64,000 bases of DNA from Pusillimonas sp. T2 (GTDB taxonomy: Bacteria > Pseudomonadota > Gammaproteobacteria > Burkholderiales > Burkholderiaceae_B), in NCBI RefSeq assembly GCF_002236805.1, contig NZ_NIQA01000001.1, forward strand, positions 186,001 through 250,000, in the 5' to 3' direction. A model generated the notes under the pieces. It saw nothing but the letters and a program-made list of their open reading frames with translations, made no database searches and had not been told where the DNA came from. Positions 1 through 8,658 of this stretch are shown one piece after another; within the stretch, counting starts at the first letter, position 1; the number at the start of each line of letters is the position of its first letter. The position numbers were made by a program, and so were the translations under genes.

Positions 1-1
1 C

Positions 2-430
2 CACAAAAAATGGAAGCGCGATATCGAGGCCGTTGCCGGCGCCCCGGCCGACTTCCCGATCATTGACGACACCTCGTTGAACGTGTCGAAGCTCTACAAC
101 ATGCTGCCGGCCGATGCCTACCTGCCCGACGGCCGCACGCCCGCACACAGCGCCACAGTACGTACCGTCTTCATTGTTGGCCCCGATAAAAAAATCCGCC
201 TGACCATGTCGTACCCTATGTCAGTTGGGCGCAACTTTGCTGAAATCATGCGCGCACTAGATGCCGTGCAAGCAACCGACGGCGTACCCATTGCCACACC
301 GGCCAACTGGGTGCCTGGTCAAGACGTTATTGTGGCGTTAAGCCTGAACGACGAGCAGGCCAAAGAGAAATTCGGCGACCTCAACATCAAGTTGCCCTAT
401 TTGCGTTTTGCAAAAGCTCCGCAAAAATAA
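2..430 (+). CDS. Peroxiredoxin, 1-Cys/Prx6 type, C-terminal part (5' end outside window)
   Basis: This is the C-terminal two thirds of a 1-Cys (Prx6/AhpC-TSA) peroxiredoxin, a thiol peroxidase that reduces hydrogen peroxide and organic peroxides in the cytosol. The open frame runs in from the left edge, so the catalytic cysteine lies outside the window. Visible family hallmarks are HKKWKRDIE, the FPII strand, the TVRTVFIVGPDKKIRL block, YPMSVGRNFAEI, and the ATPANW and PYLRF motifs near the end, in the usual Prx6 order. The stop is followed by a 17-bp perfect palindrome (445-461) and then a terminator-like hairpin. The family assignment is firm; the exact substrate is not visible. Confidence 0.9.
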   Translation, partial: HKKWKRDIEAVAGAPADFPIIDDTSLNVSKLYNMLPADAYLPDGRTPAHSATVRTVFIVGPDKKIRLTMSYPMSVGRNFAEIMRALDAVQATDGVPIATPANWVPGQDVIVALSLNDEQAKEKFGDLNIKLPYLRFAKAPQK

Positions 431-468
431 GCGGAAAAGCAGTAGGCCAGGTAACCTGGCCCGCAGTT

Positions 469-499
469 AAAAGGCCGGCCGAGCGCCGGCCCTTTTATT
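469..499 (+). terminator. Rho-independent terminator after the peroxiredoxin gene
   Basis: A GC-rich inverted repeat (GGCCGGC with GCCGGCC, 4-6 nt loop) is flanked by A-rich and T-rich arms, ending in TTTTATT. It sits about 40 bp past the stop codon. A second palindrome (445-461, GGCCAGGT A ACCTGGCC) lies between the stop and this hairpin. Confidence 0.75.
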
Positions 500-520
500 G
501 CCTGGGTGTCAAGCAAGAAC

Positions 521-536
521 AAGGGCGGTCGCCCTT
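521..536 (-). terminator. Weak hairpin at the end of the minus-strand Liv/catabolic operon
   Basis: A perfect inverted repeat AAGGGCG-GT-CGCCCTT lies 24 bp downstream of the last gene of the minus-strand operon. The following minus-strand bases are only moderately T-rich (TTGTTCTTG), so termination may be partial. Confidence 0.45.
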
Positions 537-559
537 ATTGCCGCATGCAAGTAATACGT

Positions 560-1576
560 TCAAGAGGACACGGTTTCACTATCAACAGCAATTCCGTAAA
601 AACCATAGTGTTCTGTGAACCGGTTGCGCTCATCAAAATTTAGCCATAGCCTTAGCAGCCAGCGTCGCCGGGCCGGATCATCCCAATCGACATAGCTGGT
701 GCGGGAATGCAGAGCCGTATGGTTGTTAAGCCATTGAATATCGCCAGGCCGAAAATCCATCGACAAGCACAACTCATCGGACGCCGCCAACTCATCGATC
801 AGGTCAAACAAATCTCGGTGTTTATCGGTTAGGGGCGGCGCGCCTTCGTAACGCTGACCAGACTCGATAAAGTTCCGCAAGTACATCATCGATAACTTGC
901 CATTGATATAGCCGCATATAGAGGTCACCCAATACGGTTCGCCCGTCACCGCATTGCGCTCGCCACGATGGTCAAACCAAAGCGGTTCGTACATCAGCGG
1001 AATAAGATCTGGGCGCTGACGCAAAATAGCGTTGTAGATACTGCAGGAACTCACCACCAGACTGGCTCCGCCCGACTTCGACGGGCGAACACAAGCTAAA
1101 CCGACGACGTCTGCGCCATCAACGTGAAACGGTGCCGCATGATTGGTGTGATAGAAACGCGAGTCGGCGTTAGTGCTGGGGTCAGTGCCAGTCGTGTTGG
1201 TCACGCTGCCCAGAAGCTCGCCCTTCGAGTTCTGCACGATGGGCGACCCCAGGTGCAGACCCAACCCCCAAAAGGCGACGCTCAACTCATGCTCCGACCA
1301 GTCCCCCACAGGTAAACCACGCCACAGTTCAAAACCTCTACCCTCTTCAAGCTCATCACGAAGTTTATCGATACGCGGTGTAAGAACAGGCAACGGAAAA
1401 TCTTCAGCATGCAATTGGGAGACGGACTTGCCGGTTGCGATCGCATGCTGCACTGCCGCCTTGAGCTCCTCCACCTCGTCATGTGTCAAGTGATACTTCC
1501 AGGCCTCCGACCCTTGCATCTGCGCACGCGTCCATGCGGCAGGATGTTCGAAAGTTTTCATTAACATCGTACTCAT
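560..1576 (-). CDS. TauD/TfdA-family Fe(II)/2-oxoglutarate dioxygenase
   Basis: A 338-residue member of the TauD/TfdA fold, whose enzymes couple oxidative decarboxylation of 2-oxoglutarate to hydroxylation of a substrate at a mononuclear Fe(II). The facial-triad HxD motif is visible in APFHVDGAD (His151, Asp153), the distal histidine in NNHTALHSRTSY near residue 285, and the 2-oxoglutarate-binding arginine in the RRRWLLRLWL segment. It is the last gene of an eight-gene operon with a Liv transporter, CoA ligase, thiolase and aldolase, so it probably acts on the imported substrate. The start is supported by AGGAGA a few bases upstream; a second ATG three codons in is possible. Some relatives are annotated only as family proteins, so the substrate is unknown. 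Confidence 0.88.
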   Translation of the reverse strand: MSTMLMKTFEHPAAWTRAQMQGSEAWKYHLTHDEVEELKAAVQHAIATGKSVSQLHAEDFPLPVLTPRIDKLRDELEEGRGFELWRGLPVGDWSEHELSVAFWGLGLHLGSPIVQNSKGELLGSVTNTTGTDPSTNADSRFYHTNHAAPFHVDGADVVGLACVRPSKSGGASLVVSSCSIYNAILRQRPDLIPLMYEPLWFDHRGERNAVTGEPYWVTSICGYINGKLSMMYLRNFIESGQRYEGAPPLTDKHRDLFDLIDELAASDELCLSMDFRPGDIQWLNNHTALHSRTSYVDWDDPARRRWLLRLWLNFDERNRFTEHYGFYGIAVDSETVSS

Positions 1577-1588
1577 CGCAGTCTCCTA

Positions 1589-2356
1589 TTAACTGTCATA
1601 ACCCGGCAATTGCCGGTTCAAACGCCGCTTCAATGCCGGCCATGCCAATAAAGCAGGATGAGCGGTAGCCATTTTTTCCATGGCGACCTCAACACCCGAT
1701 AAAACCTCGGAACCAACCAATAACAACTCGCCACCGGCCTGCGCGGAAATCTGGATCTGGCAAGCCGTCTCGAAGATGTACATTGACCAAAAGGCATGCG
1801 CAACGGTAGGTCCAACCGTCAACAGGCCATGGTTGCGCAACATGAAATAAGTCGCATCGCCCAGATCTGCCCTTAATCGGGCGCGCTCCTCGTCGTGTAC
1901 TGCCAACCCTTCGTAGTCGTGATAGGCCAATGCGCCCAACACCAAAGTGGCCTGCTGCGAAACAGGCAGTAAGCCGCGCGGCTGCGCACTGACGGCGCCC
2001 CCCGCCCGCGTATGCGTATGCAAGACACAACCCACGTCAGGTCTTGCCGCATGAATAGTGCTGTGAATCACAAAGCCAGCCCTGTTTACCGGCTCGGTTG
2101 TCGGGGACAGCGTATTGCCGTCACTATCGACCTTAATCAGTGACGACGCCGTAATTTCCTCAAACAAATAGCCGTAAGGATTAATCAGAAATACCTCACG
2201 ACCGTTCTCGTCAGGTAAACGGGCGCTGATATGTGTGGCAATCAAGTCGCTCATGCCATACAAGGCAACAAGCCTGTAACAGGCGGCCAGATCAACGCGT
2301 GTTTGCCACTCGACAAGGGCCATGCCCTCAGGACGGCTATCAATGGGCTGTGACAT
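1589..2356 (-). CDS. Class II aldolase/adducin-family protein
   Basis: A 255-residue class II (zinc) aldolase/adducin-domain protein, related to fuculose-phosphate aldolase and to many decarboxylase- or aldolase-like catabolic enzymes. The metal-binding HTHT motif lies near residue 113, and a further histidine is in LRNHGLLTVG near residue 175; the N-terminal DLAACYRLVALYGMSDLIATHISAR block is the family's opening helix and strand. Its start overlaps the end of the upstream acyl-CoA ligase by 17 bp, showing tight translational coupling. The family acts on sugar phosphates but also on non-sugar carbonyl acids. In this context, beside a CoA ligase, a thiolase and an Fe(II) dioxygenase, a retro-aldol or decarboxylation step on an imported acid is an inference. 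Confidence 0.88.
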   Translation of the reverse strand: MSQPIDSRPEGMALVEWQTRVDLAACYRLVALYGMSDLIATHISARLPDENGREVFLINPYGYLFEEITASSLIKVDSDGNTLSPTTEPVNRAGFVIHSTIHAARPDVGCVLHTHTRAGGAVSAQPRGLLPVSQQATLVLGALAYHDYEGLAVHDEERARLRADLGDATYFMLRNHGLLTVGPTVAHAFWSMYIFETACQIQISAQAGGELLLVGSEVLSGVEVAMEKMATAHPALLAWPALKRRLNRQLPGYDS

Positions 2357-3896
2357 TTTTTTCCTCTATAGCCAAAGCACGGATGCGCTTCTTGTCGACT
2401 TTTCCGACGCTGGTCTTGGGCAACTCGGACATCCAGACCACGCGCGCAGGCCACTTGTACTTCACGAGATGTTCCGCCACATACGCCATCAAACACTCAA
2501 CGGTTGGTGGCTCACCCTGTGCCACCACATACGCAACCAGCAGTTCACCACGGTAGTCGTCCGGAACGCCCACGACGGCAGCTTCACGAATTTGCGGATG
2601 ACGGAAAAGCACCTCTTCAATTTCTCGGGGATACACGTTGAAACCACTGACAATGACCATCTCTTTCTTACGATCACAAATAGTCAAATAGCCCTCGTCA
2701 TCAAGAAAGCCTATGTCACCTGTATAAAGCCAACCCTCCCTGAGCGCTTCTGCTGTCTCGGCGGGTCGCCCAAAATACTCAGACATAATTTGCGGCCCAA
2801 AGGCCCTGACCTCGCCTATCTCGCCGGCCGCTAAAACCCGTTGTCCCTCGTGAACATCAACAATCTGGATAGTCGTATCGGGCACGGGAATACCCACCGT
2901 GCCTATCTTGCGATCCCCATGGTAGGGGTTGTAGGTAAGTACCGGGCCCGCTTCGGTTTGCCCATACCCTTCGCAAACCGCGCATCCTGTAGCCGCCTCC
3001 CAGCGCCGCAAGGTTTCGGCAGCGAGCGCTGAAGAGCCTGAGAAACAAAGACGTAAAGAAGTGAGATTGGCTTGTGCAAAACCCTCGAAGCCCATCAGCC
3101 CCATAAAAATGGTTGGACTCCCTGACATCAACGTAATCTGATGCTTCGCAATTTGCTCAAGCACAATGTCGGGACGATAACGAGCCACAATTACCAACGT
3201 ACTTCGACAATAAGCCGCCAAATACAGCCCCATAGACACGGCGTAAACATGAAACAGGGGAGTGATGGCCAAAATACGCTCGACCTCGGGCAGCGTCGGC
3301 AACAAAGCTTCCCGTTGACTGATATTCGTAGCCACCGCCCGATGCGTGAGGCTGACACCTTTGGGAACGCCGGTCGTACCCCCGGTGTATTGCAAAGTCG
3401 AGGGCGCATCCGGCTCGGGCAAAGGCAACCGGTCGGCAAGATGACCCTGGGCTTTCCAGGCGGTCAGGCGTTCGGACTTCGGACCCGTACCAACTGCGTA
3501 CAAGACATCGAAACGACTGGCCACCTGATCAACAACCGAGGCGACCGACTCATCGTAAAAGACACCTCGCGCCGCTGCGTTGTCCAGCACCTGCGACAAC
3601 TCGCTTACCGTGTATGCAGGATTCAGAGGAACAACCTGAGCGCCGGCCGCCTGTACGGCAAACGTTGCAATGGCAATATCAATGGCGTTGTTCATCAAAA
3701 GCACAACGCGCTCCCCCTTGCCAAGCCCTGCAGTTTGCAGTCGTGCCGCAAGCCCGGCAACGCAAGCCGCGTATTCCCGGTAACTCAATTGTTCATCACC
3801 ACAAACCAGCGCAGTGTGCTCTGGTGAGCGCCTGGCTGCGTCATCAAGCATGTGCACGACCGTCGGCCAAACAACTGGCATCGAATATTGCATCAT
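2340..3896 (-). CDS. AMP-forming acyl-CoA ligase (ANL superfamily)
   Basis: A 518-residue ANL adenylate-forming enzyme expected to activate a carboxylic acid to its CoA thioester via an acyl-AMP. Motifs in order: the A3 phosphate loop YTGGTTGVPKG, the A5-like GYGQTEAGP, the YTGDIG aspartate of A7, the hinge CDRKKEMV, and the C-terminal catalytic lysine in LPKTSVGKVDK. The start chosen is the ATG at 3896, whose ATGA overlaps the thiolase stop; an upstream in-frame ATG at 3950 would overlap the thiolase by 58 bp and is unlikely. A medium-chain or aryl/hydroxyaryl acid is plausible. The substrate cannot be read from sequence. Confidence 0.93.
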   Translation of the reverse strand: MMQYSMPVVWPTVVHMLDDAARRSPEHTALVCGDEQLSYREYAACVAGLAARLQTAGLGKGERVVLLMNNAIDIAIATFAVQAAGAQVVPLNPAYTVSELSQVLDNAAARGVFYDESVASVVDQVASRFDVLYAVGTGPKSERLTAWKAQGHLADRLPLPEPDAPSTLQYTGGTTGVPKGVSLTHRAVATNISQREALLPTLPEVERILAITPLFHVYAVSMGLYLAAYCRSTLVIVARYRPDIVLEQIAKHQITLMSGSPTIFMGLMGFEGFAQANLTSLRLCFSGSSALAAETLRRWEAATGCAVCEGYGQTEAGPVLTYNPYHGDRKIGTVGIPVPDTTIQIVDVHEGQRVLAAGEIGEVRAFGPQIMSEYFGRPAETAEALREGWLYTGDIGFLDDEGYLTICDRKKEMVIVSGFNVYPREIEEVLFRHPQIREAAVVGVPDDYRGELLVAYVVAQGEPPTVECLMAYVAEHLVKYKWPARVVWMSELPKTSVGKVDKKRIRALAIEEKNVTAH

Positions 3897-5098
3897 GACT
3901 GGTCCTGTACCTTGATGATTACCGCCATGGCCGAATCGCCCGCGGCGCAACCGACAAACAAACCATAGCCGCCGCCTTTGATGACCAGCGTTTCAATCAA
4001 CTCGATGACAGCACGAAGCCCCATTGGCGCCTGCGGGTGCCCCCAGACAAGCGAACAGCCGTAATCATTAAAAGACTCAGGGGCGATACCAAGCTCTTTT
4101 CCCATCACCAGGTCGTTGACGATGAACGGGTTATGCGTTTTTATCGCAGCCAGGTCACTTACGCTAAGGCCGGCCGCCTGCAAGGCACGCCGGGCAGCCG
4201 GCGCGGGCGCTGCAGGCATATAAGCGGGTCGCTCACGCGACTGCCCGAACGACACAATACGTATGCCGATGTTCCGATCACGCGAAAACTCAGCGGCACG
4301 AGAAGGGGTTGTCAAAATTAATCCGGCGTTTCCATCGGCGGGATGTGTTTGCCCCCCAAAAGTGACCGTCCCGCCTTCCATCACAGGCCTGAGTTTTTCA
4401 AGCCCTTCTTGTGTTGTAGGGAATATGCCTTCATCGCCCGCAAGCGTGACTTGTGTTTTCTTGAATCGGGCATCCGGCACTTCGAACGGCAAGTCCATAA
4501 AGCGTCGCAAAAATGCACTGTCGTCTTTCAGTGCATCGGCATACTGTGCGTAGCGGAGCACGGTCAACTCGTTTTGTGCCTGCGTCGTCAACCCGTATTC
4601 ACGCGCGACATTTTCAGCCGTAGTCAGCATATTCACGCCGGTATATGGGTCACAATTGAAGTTGTCCAGAACCCAGTTCTCGTGTTCGCCAGTACCACCG
4701 GGCGCATGCGGGGCCGGATAATAAATATGCGGGCCGTTCGACACCCGGTCGCAGGCAATCGCCAACGCAACCTCGGCATCACCTTCGCGAATTGTCGAAG
4801 CAACCGACTGCAACAGGCGTGCCCCTGTTGCGCACGCCTGACTAATTGTCGGCCCAGCCACGTGGCCGGCACCAAGGTCGGCCATCAGCCACGGCAAACC
4901 ATAAAAAGCGCCTCGCTGTGGTACCGACAAACCCAAGGCGGCGTGCTCAATAGCCGACGTGTCTATTTTGCGTCGCGCCAACGCACCTTTTGCAACATGC
5001 GCGGCAAACTTAAGACTATGCAAGTGCGCCAGACTGCCCTGCCAGCGCGCAAACGGTGTTGACCAATAGGCGCCATAAGGAATTGCAATTTCCGTCAT
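3893..5098 (-). CDS. Thiolase-family protein (SCP2/acetyl-CoA acetyltransferase-like)
   Basis: A 401-residue thiolase-superfamily protein. The nucleophilic cysteine is in ISQACATGARLL (Cys89), equivalent to the CxSG loop of degradative thiolases. The C-terminal region keeps a histidine in WGHPQAPMG and a second cysteine in FVGCAAGDSAM, in the positions of the classical GHPxGxSG and CxGxG motifs. The canonical NEAFA element is replaced by HNPFIVND, so this is a divergent branch rather than a typical beta-ketothiolase. It shares a 4-bp ATGA overlap with the ligase and a 1-bp overlap with the LivF start upstream. A role in cleaving or forming a CoA-activated intermediate in the same pathway is inferred. 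Confidence 0.88.
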   Translation of the reverse strand: MTEIAIPYGAYWSTPFARWQGSLAHLHSLKFAAHVAKGALARRKIDTSAIEHAALGLSVPQRGAFYGLPWLMADLGAGHVAGPTISQACATGARLLQSVASTIREGDAEVALAIACDRVSNGPHIYYPAPHAPGGTGEHENWVLDNFNCDPYTGVNMLTTAENVAREYGLTTQAQNELTVLRYAQYADALKDDSAFLRRFMDLPFEVPDARFKKTQVTLAGDEGIFPTTQEGLEKLRPVMEGGTVTFGGQTHPADGNAGLILTTPSRAAEFSRDRNIGIRIVSFGQSRERPAYMPAAPAPAARRALQAAGLSVSDLAAIKTHNPFIVNDLVMGKELGIAPESFNDYGCSLVWGHPQAPMGLRAVIELIETLVIKGGGYGLFVGCAAGDSAMAVIIKVQDQS

Positions 5099-5838
5099 TA
5101 TTTATCTCCCTGATTTACTTTTGAGGCGCCCAGATACGTAGCGACCACCCGCGGATCTTCTGCCAGTTCGCCTGCGGGTCCTTGAAGCGCAAATCGCCCA
5201 CCTTCCATCACATAGCAATAGTCAGAGCTTTGCAAAGCAATGCGGGCGTTTTGCTCGACAACCAGCACAGACATACCGTGCTCACGCAACGAAACGATCA
5301 CCTTGAATATTTCACGCACGATCAACGGCGCCAGACCCAACGAAGGCTCATCAAGCAACAAGACTTTAGGCCTTGCCATCAGAGCCCGGCTTAAAGCCAG
5401 CATTTGTTGTTCGCCGCCGGAGAGGGTTCCAGCCTTTTGCGCCAGACGCTCTTTCAGGCGGGGAAACAGGGTTAATAGCCAGTCACGCGTGCGGGAAGTT
5501 TCGGCGTCTTTGGATTGACGATAACGGAAAGCCCCAAGATCCAGGTTGTCAGCAACCGAAAGGTTTGAGAACAACTCCCGGCGCTCAGGAACCAGACAAA
5601 GCCCATGCTCCACACGATCTTCAATTGGCCAATCCTCAATACGATTGCCAAGCAACGACACGGCACCCTTCGAAGGGACACTCCCCATCACAGCGTTCAA
5701 CAAACTTGATTTACCTGCCCCATTCGGCCCGACAATAGAAACCACACTACCGGGCTGAACCACCAGCGCCACGCCGGTCACCGCCTCGATCTTGCCGTAA
5801 CTGACACTCAGGTCAGTAACACTCAACAACTCACTCAT
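5098..5838 (-). CDS. livF: Branched-chain amino-acid-type ABC transporter ATPase (LivF family)
   Basis: A 246-residue LivF-type nucleotide-binding subunit that powers uptake by a HAAT-family importer at the inner membrane. Walker A is GPNGAGKSS near residue 37, the signature is LSGGEQQMLALSRAL, Walker B is VLLLDEPSLGL, and the switch histidine position reads VVEQN, as usual for LivF. It follows the fused LivM-LivG gene with a 4-bp gap. The family transports amino acids but also aromatic acids, urea and amides. The co-encoded CoA ligase and dioxygenase suggest a non-amino-acid carboxylate. Confidence 0.95.
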   Translation of the reverse strand: MSELLSVTDLSVSYGKIEAVTGVALVVQPGSVVSIVGPNGAGKSSLLNAVMGSVPSKGAVSLLGNRIEDWPIEDRVEHGLCLVPERRELFSNLSVADNLDLGAFRYRQSKDAETSRTRDWLLTLFPRLKERLAQKAGTLSGGEQQMLALSRALMARPKVLLLDEPSLGLAPLIVREIFKVIVSLREHGMSVLVVEQNARIALQSSDYCYVMEGGRFALQGPAGELAEDPRVVATYLGASKVNQGDK

Positions 5839-5842
5839 ATCC

Positions 5843-7615
5843 TCAGTCCTCGATCCCGCCCAAGTAAGCTTCTATGACCCGAGGATCGCGCTGCACCTCT
5901 TGCGCCGTACCCATCGCGATACGGCGTCCATATTGCAGCACCACAATCCGGTCGACCAGACTCATCACAAAATCCATATCGTGCTCCACCAGCAGCATCG
6001 TGACGCCCTCTGCCCTCAGTTGGCGTAACAGATCGGCTAACGCCTGTTTTTCCTGAAGTCGCAACCCGGCAGCAGGCTCATCAAGCAGCAGCAAGACGGG
6101 ATCACTGGCCAGCGCGCGCGCGATTTCCACCAGCCTTTGTTGCCCAAGGGCGAGCGAGCCGGCCGGCAAGGCTGCAAACGCACCAAGGCCCACACGATCG
6201 AGCTGACGCTGCGCCTCGAACAAAATACGATGCTCTTCGTCACGGTCAAGACGAAGCATGGCACTCAAAAATCCAGGGCCACCTCGGCCATAAGCCCCTA
6301 GCGCAACGTTCTCAAGTACGGTCAGGTCGGCGCGAATGCGCACATGCTGAAAACTACGCGCAATACCCAGCGCAGCAATCTTGCGAGGATTGAACCCGGC
6401 AATGGCACGCCCCATAAACGTAACGTTGCCTTCGGACGGCGAAATGACACCCGTCAGCACGTTAAACAATGAGCTTTTACCCGCGCCGTTAGGCCCAATG
6501 ACGCCTAGCAATTCACCCGCAACAACATCAAAGTCCACCTGGTCTACCGCAGTCAGACCACCATAGCGCTTGGTCAGCCCCTTTACGTTTAGCAACGCAC
6601 TGCCCAAATCTGGCTTGGTGCGTGGTTCGTAGGCCTTCGCACGATCGGGGGCCACAGGAGCACGACCCGCTGACTTGCCACGAAACAAAAGCGCTGCCAG
6701 CCCGTTGCCCGAACCACGCAGCAACAGAATGACGACAATGCCGAACACCATGATTTCGAAGCTGCCACCTACCCCCGTCAACCCTGGAATCGTGTCACGT
6801 ACAACCGTCCTTAGCAGCTCCACGACAACCGGCCCCACCAGCGCACCAGCAAGACTGGAAGTGCCGCCAACTACGGCCATGAACAGATAATCAATAGATG
6901 CCCCGACGCCAAAAGGCCCCGGATTCACCACAGTGACGTAGTGCGCATGCAACCAGCCTGCCAGGCCGGCAAGAACAGCGGCAATGACAAAAATAGACAC
7001 ATTCAGGCGAGTCGTCCAAACCCCGAAAGACTGCGCCATCAGCGGATCTTTGAGACTACGGATGGCACGCCCTATTCGGCTGTCGAGCAAATTTCTGGCA
7101 AAAAGAAAAGCAAATCCATTGAAAACCCAAATCAACAGGAAGAAGGTCTGGGCATTCTGAAGATCGAGCCCGGGAATGCTGATAGCGGGAATGCCGCCGA
7201 TACCGTTGTACCCGCCCAGGCCCTTTAGATTGCCAAACAGGTTGTAAAGGCTAATGCCCCAAGCCATTGTGCCCAGCACAAGATAATGACTTGACAGACT
7301 GATGGTCAGCCACCCAAGCACATAGGCGCTCCCCCCAGAGACAAGCAATGCGGCCGGAAGCGATAGCCAGGGCGACCAACCCAGCGATGTGACCAATACT
7401 GCCGAGGTATAGGCACCCAAGCCAACGAACGCTGCCTGCCCGAATGAGGTCAGACCCGCCATGCCAGTCATCAACACCAACCCCAAACAGACCAACGCAT
7501 GCAGACCAATATAGTTAAGTGGCGTCAACACCGAGACCGGCAAAAAAACACCAACAACCATTACGACCACCGCAAGCAATGCAACAGCCCAAGCACGATT
7601 AAACCCGCTATTCAT
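5843..7615 (-). CDS. Fused LivM permease - LivG ATPase of a branched-chain-type ABC importer
   Basis: A 590-residue fusion of two subunits normally encoded separately. Residues 1 to about 320 are a LivM-like permease with many hydrophobic helices and the motif GLTSFGQAAFVGLGAY. After a charged linker (around APVAPDRAKAYEPRTKPD), the remaining ~250 residues are a LivG ATPase with Walker A GPNGAGKSS, Walker B LLLLDEPAAGL and the H-loop LLVEHDMDFV. The ABC signature is degenerate (LALGQQRLVEIARAL in place of LSGGQ), as seen in a subset of LivG proteins. The start is the ATG at 7615, whose ATGA overlaps the livH stop; longer in-frame starts would run 174 bp into livH. Confidence 0.93.
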   Translation of the reverse strand: MNSGFNRAWAVALLAVVVMVVGVFLPVSVLTPLNYIGLHALVCLGLVLMTGMAGLTSFGQAAFVGLGAYTSAVLVTSLGWSPWLSLPAALLVSGGSAYVLGWLTISLSSHYLVLGTMAWGISLYNLFGNLKGLGGYNGIGGIPAISIPGLDLQNAQTFFLLIWVFNGFAFLFARNLLDSRIGRAIRSLKDPLMAQSFGVWTTRLNVSIFVIAAVLAGLAGWLHAHYVTVVNPGPFGVGASIDYLFMAVVGGTSSLAGALVGPVVVELLRTVVRDTIPGLTGVGGSFEIMVFGIVVILLLRGSGNGLAALLFRGKSAGRAPVAPDRAKAYEPRTKPDLGSALLNVKGLTKRYGGLTAVDQVDFDVVAGELLGVIGPNGAGKSSLFNVLTGVISPSEGNVTFMGRAIAGFNPRKIAALGIARSFQHVRIRADLTVLENVALGAYGRGGPGFLSAMLRLDRDEEHRILFEAQRQLDRVGLGAFAALPAGSLALGQQRLVEIARALASDPVLLLLDEPAAGLRLQEKQALADLLRQLRAEGVTMLLVEHDMDFVMSLVDRIVVLQYGRRIAMGTAQEVQRDPRVIEAYLGGIED

Positions 7616-8658
7616 GACTCTTCTTCCTCGTGGTGAACATACAGCGAACGCCACATGAGTACGGGCACCAAAGCTGCAAAAACAATGACATCGCGTAAGG
7701 ACGAGGCATAGAAAGACGCGAACGCATCCAGCAAGCCCACACCAAGGGCACCAAGCACTGCCAGCGGGAAACTGACCATACCGGCGCACACCACCCCAAT
7801 AAAGCCTTTTAGCCCCAACAAAAACCCAGAGTCGTAGTAAACCGTTGTAATTGGCGAAATAAGCACGCCGGCGAGCGCGCCGATGCCCCCCGCAATCCCG
7901 AAAGCAATCAAACCTGCAGCCTCAGTCCGGACAGCCACCAGCCTGGCCCCCAGCCGGTTCATCGCCGTTGCCCGCAGCGCCTTACCCCACAGCGTTCGCT
8001 CGAAATATGCCCATAGGGCGATCATCAGCACGAGCGACACGACGGCGACCAGAATGAGCTGATATGACAGGCGGGTGAATCCAACATCAATACGGCCGGC
8101 AACGATCGGCGCCGAGCGCAAGCCTTCAGGACCAAAGAACAACAAGCCGGCGCCCACAAGCACCACATGCAAGGCCACGGCAACAATCAGTTTGGTCAGA
8201 ATCGTGGTGTGAAGAATGGGACGAAAGACGGCGGTGTAAAGCAGGGGCCCCATCGGTGCGACGAGCATCAGCGTCAGCACCCCGCGTACAACCGGAGACA
8301 ACAGTGACGCGGCGAGCACATACACGAGCGCGCTCGCCGCTACCGGATAAAGCACAGAATATGCCACCTGCCGACCCAACCCTCGCCAAGACTGGGTACG
8401 CCATGCTGTCCAACCCCAGGACAATAAGGCAGCAAGCCCGATACAAGGCAGCAACCAGACCGTGCCTGGTACCTTCCCCGCATTCAATACGCCCATTGTC
8501 AGCGCTCCGAAAGCCACCAGCTCACCCGCGGGTAACCACAGAACCTTAGTGACAAGAAACACTTGCAGAATGGACAAAGCAATCAGGGCGTAGAGCAAAC
8601 CATTGGTGAGCCCATCCTGAACCAGCAGTGCAGCAATAGTGGCATTCATAATGGACAC
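7612..8658 (-). CDS. livH: LivH-type permease of a branched-chain-type ABC importer
   Basis: A 348-residue inner-membrane permease of the LivH family. It is longer than the roughly 290-300 residues usual for the family, the extra length being an N-proximal hydrophobic stretch. The N-terminal NGLLYALIALSILQVF and the FGALTMG loop, then GFIGVVCAGMVSFPLAVLGALGVGLLDAF near the C terminus, match LivH. The reading frame can start at GTG 8658, one base from the binding-protein stop, or at ATG 8649; neither has a strong Shine-Dalgarno. A 4-bp ATGA overlap joins it to the LivM-LivG fusion downstream. Confidence 0.92.
   Translation of the reverse strand: MSIMNATIAALLVQDGLTNGLLYALIALSILQVFLVTKVLWLPAGELVAFGALTMGVLNAGKVPGTVWLLPCIGLAALLSWGWTAWRTQSWRGLGRQVAYSVLYPVAASALVYVLAASLLSPVVRGVLTLMLVAPMGPLLYTAVFRPILHTTILTKLIVAVALHVVLVGAGLLFFGPEGLRSAPIVAGRIDVGFTRLSYQLILVAVVSLVLMIALWAYFERTLWGKALRATAMNRLGARLVAVRTEAAGLIAFGIAGGIGALAGVLISPITTVYYDSGFLLGLKGFIGVVCAGMVSFPLAVLGALGVGLLDAFASFYASSLRDVIVFAALVPVLMWRSLYVHHEEEES

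Noticed and set aside
4343-5062. Open frame opposite the thiolase gene
   Set aside because: Antisense to a motif-bearing thiolase gene in a tight operon; no domain found.
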